A stretch of 64,000 nt of DNA from Paulinella micropora. Its lineage: Eukaryota; Cercozoa; Imbricatea; Euglyphida. Shown in pieces: positions 43,286 through 54,463 of the stretch (the first letter of the stretch is position 1; each line of letters opens with the position of its first letter). Location of the stretch: NCBI GenBank assembly GCA_009731375.1, contig BJOX01000215.1, forward strand, positions 527,430 through 591,429, read 5' to 3'. Made by a program: the position numbers and the translations under genes. Below the pieces are notes generated by a model. It worked only from the letters and a program-made list of their open reading frames with translations, searched no databases and was not told where the DNA came from.

Positions 43286-43386
43286 GCGCGTGCGAGCACT
43301 GCGAGGTGCCGCTGACGCCGAAAAGATTTCAATTTAATCCGTAAAGCTTAAATCCAAAAAAAGATAGCGAGGGTCGTGATGAAATT

Positions 43387-43507
43387 CAGCAAAGCAAAAG
43401 GGCATAAACCCATATGTAAAATACTCGAATTTGAATCATGCAAGCGTTGCGTGATCTCCTTGCAGTTTCTGTCTTTTTGCTTTGCGACCCGTGTATGATT
43501 CGCAGTC
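43387..43507. repeat. Repeat R5, copy 2
   Basis: Matches 38063-38185 with few changes and is joined at its end to the Fanzor relic at 43505. Confidence 0.6.
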
Positions 43508-43690
43508 TGAGATGGGCGGTAGAATGCGCTGCCTGGGCGACTTCGATTTCGGATACTCTGCGCCTGCGGTTTGTAAAATAAGGTAGTAAATTCGTGCGAG
43601 CCATGTAATGGCTTCTCAACGTGCCCTACGATATCAGCGAAGTAGCCATCCGAGACCTACAAGCGGCAGGGGCATCCTTGTGTGTACAAG
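43505..43690 (+). mobile_element. Fanzor middle-segment relic
   Basis: Encodes, with frame breaks, EMGGRMRCLGDFDF, LRLRFVK, NVPYDISEVAIRDLQAAGAS. Same segment as at 33358, 33640 and 45610. It has in-frame stops (TAA near 43577) and is dead. No hairpin at its left edge: R5 abuts it directly. Confidence 0.65.
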
Positions 43691-44790
43691 AAAAACGAAT
43701 TGATATTCAGACTGTCCAGTGGCACTTTTGGCTCGCTAAGGTCGGCTCGCCCCATCCTAGCAAAGTAAAATTTTCCCCGGGGAACCAGATTCGCACTAGA
43801 TTTTTTTTGGGCAAGGAAGGGAGGGGGACGTGGGGATCGGGAAAGATGTGCAATGTGACGGGGGACGGGGGAGCATTCCCCTCCCTTCGTTCCTTCCCCT
43901 GCCTGTTGCTTTGGTTTTCGGGGGAAAGATTTGTTTACTCTTTTCATTTTTTTTACTTTGCGCACGATGGCCGAGCCATCGCACGGACAGGACGCCGTCG
44001 GGGGTCGTGAGGCACTTGTCTACCTGGTACATTGACCAACGCCCATTCTTCTGCGCAAGATTTCAATACGATATAAGTTTTAATTAAAAGATTTTTAAAC
44101 TAGAATGATTTTGGGCTTGTCGCCCTAGATTTGCGCGGACAGGATTTTTTTCTTTCTCATTTTTTCTTGTGTGAGATTTGTTGCTAAATGTGCGTGTGTG
44201 CGTATTCCCCCGGGCAAAAAGCGAGGTGCGTCAGAATTGTGCTCCACCCAGCAAACAATTTTTTGGGCACACCCCCCCCCCCTCTCGGGGGTGGCATGGG
44301 GCCGGGCGAGGGGGGGAGAGGCAGGGTGCGGNNNNNNNNNNNNNNNNNNNNNNNNNNNNNNNNNNNNNNNNNNNNNNNNNNNNNNNNNNNNNNNNNNNNN
44401 NNNNNNNNNNNNNNNNNNNNNNNNNNNNNNNNNNNNNNNNNNNNNNNNNNNNNNNNNNNGAGAGGAGAGCGAGGGGGGGGGTGCCCCGGGGGGAAAACGC
44501 CCCCCCCCCCATCTCTTCCCTTTTTCCCCTTCCCCCCTCCCCTCTCGCTCTTCTTTCTCTTTCGGCACCCTGCCACCCCTGAGAGGGGGGGGGGGTGTGC
44601 CCAAAAAAACTTTTATTGGTCGAGCAATATTCTGACGCACCTTCTTTTTGCCCTGGAAATACGCACACATGCACAGTTGGCGGCAGATTTCACGCAAGAA
44701 AAAAAAGAATGAAAAAAAATCTGGGAAGAGGGAGAGAGAGAGAAGGGGGAGGGGAGCGAAAAGAGGAGGGGAAAGGTGGCGCCCCCCCCC
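43691..44790. repeat. R2-like and low-complexity sequence with 128-N gap
   Basis: Unique A/T-rich DNA to about 44150, with GATGGCCGAGCCATCG (43965-43981) and CTTTTTTTACTTTGCG, like 2100-2150. Then GCGTCAGAATTGTGCTCCAC, M2-like GAGAGGGGG runs, gap 44332-44459, and the mirror AGCAATATTCTGACGCACC with GGAAATACGCACACATGCAC. No gene. Confidence 0.55.
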
Positions 44791-44794
44791 CCCT

Positions 44795-45391
44795 GCGGGC
44801 TCCGAAAAAGAAAGCTTGTTTATTTTGCCTTGCCTTTAAACCCACAAATTTAACCTGCTCACCTTGCGACCAGCTACAGGCATGGCCCTGCCCTTGGCTT
44901 TATGGGTCCTGCCTCCACTATAAACTCCGTCTAAGTCATCCGAAGAGTGACTTCTCCAATGAGGCGGCGCTCACTCTGGGACAAGAAAGCATGGCCCCCC
45001 GAGCCACCCCCTACAGCCCACGCCGGTGAATTGGCCACGAGAAGAAAAGGTCCGAGAAAAGAAGTCAAGACCCGCACAGTCTCCTCCGGAGCCAGTTTTA
45101 GCCTATGCGCCGTTCTGGACTGAGTCCGGGGGGCAAGGCCCCCCGAGCCCCCCTTTCAGCCCGCGCCAGCGGGCTGGTACGAGCCGACATCCGACAAGGC
45201 CCGCAGGAGACCTCTTGGCAGTCGCGACTTGCACTAATGCCCGCGACTCAGGTCAACGCGCGACGCAACGCAACCAAAATAAACGAGCAACAGAACAAGG
45301 TGCCCAAGAAGAAGAAGTTCAGTTTGAACAAGAAAGCAGAAAAGATGCGCCCGCTCAAGACACTCACGTGCCGGGGGGCATGCCCCCCGCG

Positions 45392-45442
<51 letters not shown>

Positions 45443-46445
45443 NNNNNNNNNNNNNNNNNNNNNNNNNNNNNNNNNNNNNNNNNNNNNNNNNNNNNNNNNN
45501 NNNNNNNNNNNNNNNNNNNNNNNNNNNNNNNNNNNNNNNNNNNNNNNNNCCCCCCCCCCCTTTAAGCACAGTGTGCTTCTCTCCAGCCCGCGCAAGCGGG
45601 GTGGGCAAAGAAGGGCCGAGATGGGCGGCAGAATGCTCTGCCTCGGCGACTTTGATTTGGATACTCTGCGTCTGCGGTTTGTGCAAGAGGACAGTGAATT
45701 TGTACGAGCCAGGCCGTGGCTTCTCAGCGTGCCCCAAGACATCCGCGCAGTGGCCATCCGGGATCTGCAAGCGGCGAGGGCATCGGCCATCTCAATCTTA
45801 GACAGAAGGGCAAGTTCTTCCACTGGAAGAGAGTCAACTCGGGGGGCAAGCACCCCGTCCCCCCCCCACTGTTACCCTTTCAGCCCCGCGACAGCGGGCT
45901 GGACGCGTGTATCGATTGCAGAAGCACATAGACAAGCTGCTGAGCAAGGTCGCGCTGCTGGCTAAGGACAGCAGCAAGAAGCGGAACCGCTGGCGCCTAC
46001 GGCGCGCTATTACTCGAGTACGCGACAAGATCTACAACAGGGTCCAGGACGTGCACAAGAAAGCCGCCAGATGCGGGGGGCGGCGCCCCCCGTGACCCCC
46101 CTACAGCCCGCGCCTGGGGGCATGCCCCCCGTGCCCCCCCTTTTCTCCATTCCAGCCCGCGCCAGCGGGGTGGCACAGGCGTGTACGCAAGGTGGGGCGC
46201 TGTGGAAAGACATCAAAGCTGCCAAGACGTACAGTTGCCAGTGCCACCCCGCTGGCGCGGGCTGGAATAGAGAAAAGGGGGGGCACGGGGGGCATGCCCC
46301 CCGGCGCGGGCTGAAAGTGGGGCTCGGGGGGCTTTGCCCCCCGCTCTGAGAAGGGAGGGGGATGTGCCGCGTGCTGCCCTTTCTCCCTTCCAGCTGCCTG
46401 CCAGTCTCTGGAGGGATTCGCCTGTCTAAGATTTCAATCCAATCT
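44795..46445 (+). mobile_element. Fanzor element, copy 3, cut up by hairpins and a gap
   Basis: Orientation opposite to copy 2. The leader (44800-44945) and amino-terminal region are kept (EEKVREKKSRPAQSPPEPVL, TSWQSRLALMPATQVNARRN, VPKKKKFSLNKKAEKM), with an M2+M1 module at 45125-45175. After LKTLTC an M2 arm and a C run lead to the gap 45443-45549. Beyond an M1 (45583-45604) come GGRMLCLGDFDLDTLRLRF to RDLQAARASA, another M2+M1 (45838-45900), part of the region after RuvC-I (KVALLAKDSSKKRNRWRLRR), further M2/M1 units (46070-46180), the zinc-ribbon start (ACTQGGALWKDIKAAKTYSC, one Cys lost), more hairpins and R1 (46360-46445). RuvC-I is missing. Each lost block is replaced by a hairpin. Confidence 0.75.
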
Positions 46446-46545
46446 GGGCCCAGGCAGCTGCGCAGGGCTGCAACTTTGAACAGAAGAGCATGGGCACCTA
46501 CGTCCAAACGCCACTACCTTCCATTTAATAAAGAATAATTTCAAA
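46446..46545 (+). pseudogene. 3' end of a Sel1 gene copy
   Basis: Encodes WAQAAAQGCNFEQKSMGTYV and QTPLPSI with stop, against WGQAAAQGCDFAQKGLGTYV and KTPLPSI at the end of 41091-42155; the AATAAAGAATAATTTC after the stop is also kept. It begins directly at the end of R1. Confidence 0.75.
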
Positions 46546-46659
46546 ACAAAACCGCTGTGAAATCATGGACTTTGCCAAAAAAATTTAAACTGTTCGGTTC
46601 TGCATGAAAGCCACAAATTTGCGAGAAAAATAAAGAAGAGGGGGGCGCCCTGCGCCAGG

Positions 46660-47570
46660 GTGTGACTAGTGAATTACTTTAATAAATTGTGTAGAACTTT
46701 CGTTGTGCCAGAACATGTACGACTTTCTTCCAATATTTTTCCTTCCAACCTACATTTTTTGCCGAGAACTTGTTGGTTTGCGGCAAAACCAGGCGATTTT
46801 TTAGTTTTCAGACTGCAAAACCCGGTCGTTTTCAAGTGAATCCGAACTTTTTTCCGAATCCGTCAAGGCGGAAGAAAACTTCTTTTTCTGGGAACACAAC
46901 CTCCCCTTCCCCCAGGGGGGGGCCTCCCCTCAAGGGGGAGGGGGTGCAAGGGTGAGACAGAAAAAGAAAGAATCAATTGCGGGGCTTTTCTGCAAAAACC
47001 CGGGCGTTTTTCCGCGAATTTGTCGGGGCAGAGCTTTGGCGGTGAATTGGTGGCAGAAAAGAACGGGTTTATATGGACAAATTGGGGTTCTGCAGGAAAG
47101 CCGCAAATCTGTGGCCAAAACGCACGGAGTTTGCAGGGGACCGCCCACGTTGGGGGGAAACGTCCGGGTTGGCGGGCACCGTACAATTTATTCTCTTTCT
47201 TCCCCCCCCTCCCCTTCCCCCCCCCCCACCCAAGGGACAAAGGCGGGGGGAGGGAAAGATGTGAAAAAATTATTTGTATCAGCTCTTTCCGAATCTGAAA
47301 AAACCATTCGGATTCACTCGAAAACATCCGTTTTTTGCGGGAAGGCCGCAAATTTGCGGCCAAGAAGCTCGGTTCTTGCGGAGCATTGCGCAATCTGCCG
47401 CAGAACCTGCAAGTTTGCGAGAGAAAGAAAGGGGGGGGGGTAAGGAGGAAAAGAGGAGAAGGGGGGTTTCCCCTGCTCTGAGAAGGGAAGGGAATGTGCC
47501 GCGTGCTGCCCTTTCTCCCTTTCAGCTGCCTGCCGGTCTCTGGGGGTTAAACTCCTCAAGATTTTAATCT
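46660..47570. repeat. Dispersed repeat R4, copies 3 and 4, ending in R1
   Basis: 46680-47060 repeats the AATAAATTGTGTAGAACTTT unit order of copy 1; 47060-47430 is a second form with GGTTCTGCAGGAAAGCCGC, AAATCTGTGGCC and GGTTGGCGGGCACCGTACAA, as also at 49250-49700. R1 in reverse at 47490-47575. Confidence 0.7.
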
Positions 47571-48074
47571 GATCCGTGAGACAGGACGTGCGCACAACAG
47601 GTAGTTTGGAGTTGACGACAGCAGGACGCCGGGTGGAAACAAAAAAATTTAATAACAAAAGATCTTTGACAAAGCTTGGTCCTACACTTGAAACCGAGAA
47701 CTAAGAGAGAGTTAGGGAAGAGACAGGAGGCAGAGGGGAGCCAGAAAAGTAAAAAAAAAATGTAAGTTAAAAAGTCTTGACAAGAAGAGGAGAAGGCAGA
47801 TGCGTGGGGGGGGGGGGGGGGGGGGGGGGGNNNNNNNNNNNNNNNNNNNNNNNNNNNNNNNNNNNNNNNNNNNNNNNNNNNNNNNNNGGGGGGGGGGGGG
47901 GGGGGGGGGGGGGGCTAGGGAGAAAGGGGCGCCCCCCCTTTTTTTTCTCCCCTCCCTTACTTTCTCTCCTCTTGCTCCACCGTCACAGTTGGGCAGTGCT
48001 GCCCGCAAACAGCCTTCGGTCGCACGCCGGAAAACCTTTTATTTTGTTTTGCAAGACGCACAGACACAAATAAA
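47571..48074. other. Intergenic with 57-N gap, upstream of the P1 paralog
   Basis: Mostly unique A/G-rich DNA, G run with gap 47831-47887, then 40 unique bases ending ACACAAATAAA before the ATG at 48075. No gene. Confidence 0.5.
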
Positions 48075-48884
48075 ATGGGGACCGCACCATCTACCGAGAG
48101 CGCTGGCAATACGGGGGAGCCCGCCCGACCCAAGAGTTTAGGCGCGGGGCGCCGCCAGGATTTTCGGATTGACCTGACTCGTGACATGCATGGAGCCGAC
48201 GGCTGGCTACGGCTGGAACTGAGTCGCGAGCCTGCAGGTGCGCTGCGCGGTAGCGCCTTCGTGTTGGGCGCCGGGTACTTTGAACTCGCTCTGCCGAGCA
48301 CGGCGGGCGAGCGTGCGCAGGAGGTCTACCGCACAATCAAGACGGACACGAATGCGCTGCGAGTCTGCGCGGACCTGTCGGCTATCCTGGCCCCGGGGGA
48401 CGAGCGCTAACACGAGTTAGCGGCGCTGCGCTTTGAGACCGCTCGACTTGCCTGTGTGGTCCGTGAACTAGTGCTCCAGCAGATCTATCAAGTACCTGAG
48501 GCAGAGCTGAAGGCCAACGACGTGGAGCTGTCGAAATGCCACCGCGCTACAGTTCGCCTGATTGGTGCCTGTGTCCACATTGACATCGAGGGTCTGCGTA
48601 TTGCCAGGCCTGACAGTAGAGTGTTTATGCTGCCACACTGGGCTTGGCCGGCGGAGGAAGCTGAGGCTCCTGTGGAGGCAGTGGCCGTCGATATACGGCA
48701 GGAACGCCCACGTTCGCAATATGTAACTACGGGCAGGCTGGTTTTTAGCGTGAAAGGAGAGGTTACCTACAAGCACAGCATGCGAATGTCACCAAGCGAG
48801 CTGTGGATGAACCAAATTGAACTGCAGCACGGGCTGAGTGCACGCGCCCAATTCCTACGTCGGCTTCCTGCGCTAGGTGTTTAG
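48075..48884 (+). pseudogene. Paralog of the 304-residue gene with an in-frame stop
   Basis: ATG at 48075. The reading frame matches 2460-3374 from MGTAPSTESAG through FRIDLTRDMHGADGWLRLEL and LRVCADLSAILAP to DER, where TAA (48408-48410) replaces a codon that the paralog keeps as GAC (DERDQELATLRFE). The same frame then stays open for 158 more codons (HELAALRFETARLACVVREL to LRRLPALGV) and ends at TAG 48882-48884. So one substitution interrupts an otherwise complete gene of about 269 codons. The carboxy-terminal half has diverged strongly (FMLPHWAWPAEEAEAP). It could be a recent pseudogene, a read-through gene, or a sequencing error. Function unknown. Confidence 0.7.
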
Positions 48885-50090
48885 TCTAAAACAAAAAACC
48901 CAACAAAGAAAAGTATTGATCTGAGAACAGGGAGTGGGAGAGGGAGGGGAGGGGGGAAGGAAGGTGCGCAGAAGCTACACAAAAATGTGATTAAAAGAAT
49001 TCCCCAACAAAGTAGGCGTGGGCGGAGCAGCCGAGCTGCTCGAGCCAGACGTAGCCTTTAGTACGTGCCCGCCAGGAATGGGCCAGCACGTCAGGTCTGT
49101 TGGAGTACTGTTGCACTACATAAGACTCGACCATCTCTGCCAGGCGTTTCGTACAGCAGGCCAACGAATTTGTGCATCACGGACTTTGCCAAAACAAATC
49201 AAAACTGTTGGGGGAAAACCGAAAATTAGCGGCAGAAAAGAACGGGTTATACGGACATTTGGGGTTCTGCAGGAAAGCCACAAATTTGTGGACAAAACGT
49301 ACGGATCTTGCGGGGGACCGCGCAGTTCGGGGAGAAACGTCCGGGTTAGCGGGCACAGTACAATTTGTTTTCTTTCTTCTCCCCCCCCTTGCCCCCCCCC
49401 ATCCCCCAAGGGACAGGGGCGGTGGGAGGGAAAGATGTGAAAAAAATTATTTGTATCAGCTCTTTCCGAGTCTGAAAAGAATCATTCGGATTCACTTGAA
49501 AACGTCCGGTTTTTGCGGGGAGGCCGTGAATTTGCGTCCAAAAAGTTCGGTTCTTGCGGAGCACCGCGCAATACGCCGCAAAACCCACGCAGGCGGTTTG
49601 GCGGTAAAAAGAACGGGTTATACGGACATTTTGGGGCTCGGGGGGAGAACGCGCAAATCAAATCGGGGGGAGAAACGTCCGGGTTGGCGGGCACAGTACA
49701 ATTTGTTTTCTTTCTTCCCCTCCCCTTTCCCCCCTCATCCCCCCAGCGACAAAGGCGGGGGGAAGGAAAGATGTGAAAACAATTATTTGTATCAGCCCTT
49801 TCCGAATCTGAAAAAAGCATTCGGATTCACTCGAGAACATCCGGTTTTTACGGGAAAGGCCGCAAAACCCGCAGATTTGCGAGCAAAAGAAAGGGGGGAA
49901 ACCGCTGCTCCCCCCCCCCCTCCCACTTCCCCCCAAGGGGAAGGGGAGCGCCCCTCTCTTTAGTTCTCAGTTTCCAAGTGTACGACGGCCGAGCTCTTAT
50001 TAAAAAAAGAAAATCTTGCACTTTCTTGGCGCGCTTCGTGCACAGGTTTATTTTGTGTTTTGTTGGGCAAAGGTAAAAGAGTAATCATTG
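48885..50090. repeat. Dispersed repeat R4, two further tandem-like copies
   Basis: 49190-49500 and 49500-49900 carry the GGTTCTGCAGGAAAGCCAC / AAACGTCCGGGTTAGCGGG form and GAATCTGAAAAAAGCATTCG. The unique part 48885-49150 holds no clear gene. The last 100 bases before 50091 are unique, with TTATTAAAAAAAG near 49998. Confidence 0.6.
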
Positions 50091-51419
50091 ATGCTAAGAG
50101 AGGCAGGCCATGCGTCGCCCGTGCCTGACTTGCAGCGGGCCAACGCGTTCGTGCATGAGAACCTGGCTGCCAGCACTGAGCTTCTTAGGAAAGTAGCGCT
50201 CGGTAGCCAAGACTTGGGTCGCGAAAGGTTGGAGCAGGAGCGGCTCTCGAGCCAGCGGGCATGCGAGGTTTTGCGCCAGGAAAACGCAGCGCTCAGGACG
50301 AGGCAGGCAGAGATGCTGGCAGCCAATGCGCGACTATCTCAAAAGGTTCAGCACTTAACTCAACAGAGCGCAGACAGGGAGGCGCTGTATGTTGCCAAAT
50401 CCGCCCTAGAGGCCAAGCTCGAGGAACTTGCGCGGGAAGTGTCTGACTGCTCGGCGGCGGCGGCGGGGCTACAGCGGCGGAACGAGGCCCTGGTGGCGGA
50501 AAACGTACGCTTGCAAGAAAGCTGTGCCTCGAACTCCGAGCTGCGCCAAAAAAACGAAGCGCTGCGCTTGCGATTGCAGCAGGAGGTAGACTCCAATCTC
50601 AGGCTTGTAGGGCAGGAGCTGCGTTGGCAACAAGAGCTCGCGCAGCTGCAAGCCAGCGTGGCAAAGCTGCGTGAAGAAGCTGCGCAGCTAGCTCAGGAGA
50701 AGGCCAGCGCAGAGAACAAACTAGAACAGGCTGCGCTAGCAGCGCAGCGTCAGCTGCAGGCCTGCCAGCAGGCGGGCGAGCAGACCCTGGAGGAGTGCGA
50801 GGAGTGGCGGAGCAAATGCGAGCAGTTGCAGAAGCGAGTGCGTGAGGTAGAGTCCCAACGCGAAGACGGGAGTCCGGAGCTGGCGGCTCTGCGACTAGAG
50901 ATTGAGCGACTCGAACGGGCCAACTTAGATCTGCAAGCCGTCACAGGCAGGCTCAGTCTCTGTGTGCGGCCAAGCGCTAGCCAAGGCAACGACACAGCTG
51001 CCAGCGGCGGAAGCGTAAGCGGCAGCAGTAGCAGTAGCAGCAGCTGCAGCAGCAGCGACAGCAACGGGGGCCCCGACTTTTGTCGGCTTGTGCATTGGGG
51101 ACGACGCCAGATTGTTTATTTTACTCTGCGCGTGCGCGGGCTAGCTCACGACAGGTACTTTGGAGTTGTCGACAGCAAGGGGCGCAGGGTCTACGAAAGC
51201 GTCGTAGATTTCAGAAGCGCCCTCGACTTTCTCAACCAAGTCGTGCCCGAGCCAACTCCGCCAGACCCGAGCATTCCCTCACACGAACAGGAGCTCATGG
51301 TCGAAAACTATAGACGTGATTTCTTAAAATATTACACCCCCCCCTCGGGCCGCACGCGGCCCGAGTGGAAGGACCCTCTAGGGGGGTGGCAAGCGGATCC
51401 TTTTGTACCACAAGACTAA
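50091..51419 (+). CDS. Long coiled-coil protein with conserved-looking carboxy-terminal domain
   Basis: ATG at 50091 gives 442 residues in one frame. Residues about 15-295 are an almost unbroken coiled coil rich in Leu, Gln, Glu and Ala (LRQENAALRTRQAEMLAANA, QELAQLQASVAKLREEAAQL). A serine run (about 310-325, SGSSSSSSSCSSSD) links it to a globular domain of about 115 residues with WGRRQIVYFTLRVRG, RYFGVVDSKGRRVYESVV and FRSALDFLNQ, and a basic/aromatic end (ENYRRDFLKYYTPP, GGWQADPFVPQ). I do not recognise the domain. Such proteins act as scaffolds of cytoskeleton, centrosome or vesicle tethering; none is specifically indicated. The stop is followed by AATAAAAAAAAATC. No repeats disturb it. 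Confidence 0.7.
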   Translation: MLREAGHASPVPDLQRANAFVHENLAASTELLRKVALGSQDLGRERLEQERLSSQRACEVLRQENAALRTRQAEMLAANARLSQKVQHLTQQSADREALYVAKSALEAKLEELAREVSDCSAAAAGLQRRNEALVAENVRLQESCASNSELRQKNEALRLRLQQEVDSNLRLVGQELRWQQELAQLQASVAKLREEAAQLAQEKASAENKLEQAALAAQRQLQACQQAGEQTLEECEEWRSKCEQLQKRVREVESQREDGSPELAALRLEIERLERANLDLQAVTGRLSLCVRPSASQGNDTAASGGSVSGSSSSSSSCSSSDSNGGPDFCRLVHWGRRQIVYFTLRVRGLAHDRYFGVVDSKGRRVYESVVDFRSALDFLNQVVPEPTPPDPSIPSHEQELMVENYRRDFLKYYTPPSGRTRPEWKDPLGGWQADPFVPQD

Positions 51420-51493
51420 TAAAAAAAAATCAATGACAAAAGTTTTAATCTTGGCACCCAATTTCTGGGGAGAGGTTTTACTTCCTCGAGATT

Positions 51494-52276
51494 TCAATCC
51501 AATTCGGAAAGCTTACTTTGTACCAACTTGATTGCTTTTTTGCGGTTTTCTTCTGTTCCCATAAGACTGGGGTTCATGACTTCCAAAAGGAGTAAGACTT
51601 CCAGTAGAGATATCAGGAAACGCTTTTTAAGCTCGGGAGCCGAGTCTGCACGAACCCAGCCAAAAGACAGTACCTCGCGCAGAAGAATGTCGACGGAAAG
51701 CTGGGGGCGCGTCAGGGTTGTTTCCCAGTGACTGACCCATTCCATAAATTCTTGGACATTTTTGTCGGGGCGAGACTGAAGCTCAAGTCCGGCGTAGCTA
51801 CTCTGCAGAGCCGTCATGTTCTTGTGCATCTGGCCGTGAAAGGTATGACCGGCCTCTTCTGAGCGCACTTCTTGGGCCTTTCGGCGCCACTGCTCGAGCT
51901 CCCGCTCCAAGGCTTTTATGTGTTGCAATTGTTCGTTGACGCGCTTCTTGGCGCGCTTTTGCTTTTTTTGTTTTGTTTCGGAATCGTCTGTCAGCCCGAG
52001 GCTTGAATTCAGACAATCATCGCGCTGTGCCAACGAGCTGCGTAGTCGAGCTAACGCCGACTCCTGCAGCTCGATTAATTTCATGGTATCGATATCGCAG
52101 AGGCGGCCAATTTCAGTGTAATATTTGCGGGCTTGCGCACTTAGAGATTCGGGGGTAGGCATGTTGATGCATGCATGAATTTCCCTAACTAACCCCGTGC
52201 CGCCGGCCTCCTCTGTGGTATACCAGTAGGACGTATGTATCCCATCAAATCTCTTTTTTTTGTCGTCACTTTCCAT
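51494..52276 (-). CDS. Unknown 260-residue protein with coiled coil
   Basis: ATG at 52276; one frame. The amino-terminal 50 residues contain HTSYWYTTEEAGGTGLVREI. A basic coiled coil follows (about 70-145; KQKKQKRAKKRVNEQLQHIK, ALERELEQWRRKAQE). The carboxy-terminal part is helical and hydrophobic (SVDILLREVLSFGWVRADSA, PELKKRFLISLLEVLLLLEV). No membrane helix is certain, since the Leu-rich stretch is short and flanked by charged residues. The stop codon lies within GAATTGGATTGAAATCT, a match to the first bases of repeat R1, although no full R1 follows. It ends only 75 bases from the convergent coiled-coil gene. No family recognised. Confidence 0.65.
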   Translation of the reverse strand: MESDDKKKRFDGIHTSYWYTTEEAGGTGLVREIHACINMPTPESLSAQARKYYTEIGRLCDIDTMKLIELQESALARLRSSLAQRDDCLNSSLGLTDDSETKQKKQKRAKKRVNEQLQHIKALERELEQWRRKAQEVRSEEAGHTFHGQMHKNMTALQSSYAGLELQSRPDKNVQEFMEWVSHWETTLTRPQLSVDILLREVLSFGWVRADSAPELKKRFLISLLEVLLLLEVMNPSLMGTEENRKKAIKLVQSKLSELD

Positions 52277-52323
52277 TTACTTGTAATGACACTGCAGATG
52301 GTGCGCTCCCCCTTTCTCCCCTC

Positions 52324-52359
<36 letters not shown>

Positions 52360-52667
52360 CNNNNNNNNNNNNNNNNNNNNNNNNNNNNNNNNNNNNNNNN
52401 NNNNNNNNNNNNNNNNNNNNNNNNNNNNNNNNNNNNNNNNNNNNNNNNNNNNNNNNNNNNNNNNNNNNNNNNNNNNNNNCCCGCCCCGCCCCTCTTCCTT
52501 TTTCCTTCTCCCCTCCCCCCCCCCGGGGGGGGCGAAAACTTGTGTCGACTTTTAATCTGCCAGCGTGAGCTCGTTTGAAGGTTTTTTTTTTCGATATGGC
52601 TGGGGAAAAAGGCAATAGCTGAGAGATATATTGGCGCCGACAGATTCAGCTTTAAGTCCTACATAAA
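52277..52667. other. Divergent intergenic region with 119-N gap
   Basis: C run with gap 52361-52479; near 52594 GATATGGCTGGGGAAAAAGG resembles the R3/R2 motif GATATGGTCGAAAAAGGCA. It lies about 75 bases before the ATG at 52668. Confidence 0.5.
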
Positions 52668-54463
52668 ATGCTACACCCAGGCAGCAAGGCAGAGTGGCTC
52701 GCTGATTTGCTTGAATACCAAAGGCACAACCAAGAGCTGGTGGTGGGAGAAGAGCATGTAGAGGCGTTGGGGAGATTTGCGCGGGACCTACGCGGAGAGT
52801 TCAAGCTAGCGCCGCGGCCAGAAGCAAATGGGGCGCTGGCGGCGTGGTTGGAGGATTTCTTTTGCAGCCCGGGGGCTTCGCCTGAGAGGTACCTTCGTCT
52901 GAGGCTCAAGCTCCTGACACACGCACCAGTTGGTGCGGCCGGCGCGGCTCAGTTGTTTTTGGTGGGTCTGCGCTGCGCGAGCACGCTAGAGGCGTACGAC
53001 TTGCAGGAACTGCCGTGCGTAGGCAAGCTCTCGAGTAAACTCCCGGCCCAGCAGCAGCGGACTGGTCCGCTGGTGCTGGGCCCAGACTTGCACGAGCTGA
53101 AGCTGGTGCGATGCTTCAAGGGCAGAGAATGCGTGCTGGACTTGTCGGGCGCTCCGGCCTTTTTCTGGAGGATTCATTTGGTGGACACGGTGCATTGCAA
53201 GCTGTTGCTGCCGCCGGGTAGTTTTGTGGTAGAGCTGACATTGACGCTGGAGCTGGCGGTGGCGACGTGCGGGATGGGCGAGAGGTCTTGGCGCGGACTT
53301 TCCCGGAGCTGCAGCGCAGCCGTAGCCATTGGCTGAGAAGCCTGAGCTTGCTGCGCAGGGACCCGTGCGGTGCGGGAGCTGCGAGTTGCGGTTGGGAGGG
53401 AGAAGGAGAGGCCAAGAGGGTAGAGTTTGAAAGCTTGTGGCCCTTACCCTTCCTGGAAAACCTGTCGCTGCGCTGGGCGGGGGGGCCCGGGCCCGGGGAG
53501 TGGGGTTGTGTTGTCCTGGACAACGACGCCGAGCAGAAAGTGCGCGCAGAGCTGCAGCGCTGCGATGCACTACAGAGGGGACAGGCGGCAGAGGTGCTTG
53601 AGCTGATTTTGGACTACGCGCGGCCCCCTACACACACGCGCGTTCTGGGCGCTGCTTCCTTGCAAGAGTTGCTAGGTTCGGGTCTGCACGAGAGCAGCTC
53701 GCCAATAAACTCACTGACGCTGACTGGGTTTGGGGTGGAGGCCGACCTGCTAGACCTGCTACGGTCGTTGTGGGCGGCGGCGACGGAAAGGAGCGGAGGG
53801 AACGGTGCGCGCGCGTTGACGCTGGTAGGCTGCGAGCTGCGTGGCGGGGGCGGCAAGGCACTGCGCGCTCTGGTGCCCTTTTTGGAGACACTGTCGTTGC
53901 GGGAATTATCGGGTCTGCCGCCGGAGGGGTTGGCCGCGGCCCTGTTGGGTAGTACTAGGGGAGGCGGCGCGGCGCACGCCGGAGCTCTGGTGAACCTGGA
54001 TCTGCGTGGCACGCGCCTGCCCGCGCGCCCGCTGCTGCGGAGCAAGGACTTTCCAGCACTCAAGCGTTTGTGGGTGCCTAGCCTGTGCGTGTTGTCAGGG
54101 GAGAGCGATTATGCAGGACTGCGGGAGCTGTGTGTGGAAGCGCCGTGCGATGCGTTGGCGCTGGCGCGCGTGCTGCCTGCACTAAGAGGGTTGATGTCTC
54201 TGCAAGTCACGGTGCTGGGGGCGCCGCCCGGCTGCTGGGATTCGATCTGGCAGAGCTGTCCGGACATGCACAGGTGGCAAGTGCGCGATAGCCCGCAGGG
54301 CATGAGCCCGGGGCTGCTTGCCTGGCTAGAGCGCCGGGCGTCGGAGAGGCCTCCGCAAAAGCCAAGACTGGCTTTAGATTTGCGGGGGAGCGGAGCAACG
54401 CAGGGTTTCGTTCAAAGACTAGTGCGGAACCGGAACCTAACATGTATGTTTGACTTGCCCTAG
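52668..54463 (+). CDS. LRR-like protein, one frame break
   Basis: ATG at 52668 begins MLHPGSKAEWLADLLEYQRH. The first frame stops at 53336 and the second carries the rest to 54463; they join by one base between about 53267 and 53290. The joined product is about 598 residues. The amino-terminal 200 residues are helical then beta-like (LHELKLVRCFKGRECVLDLS). From about residue 330 there are irregular leucine-rich repeats with GC-biased codons, for example ARALTLVGCELRGGGGKALR, VPFLETLSLRELSGLPPEGL and GALVNLDLRGTRLPARPLLR. The last 40 residues are basic. LRRs mediate protein binding; no F-box or membrane helix is visible. GC content is higher than in neighbours. The break may be an assembly error. 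Confidence 0.6.
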
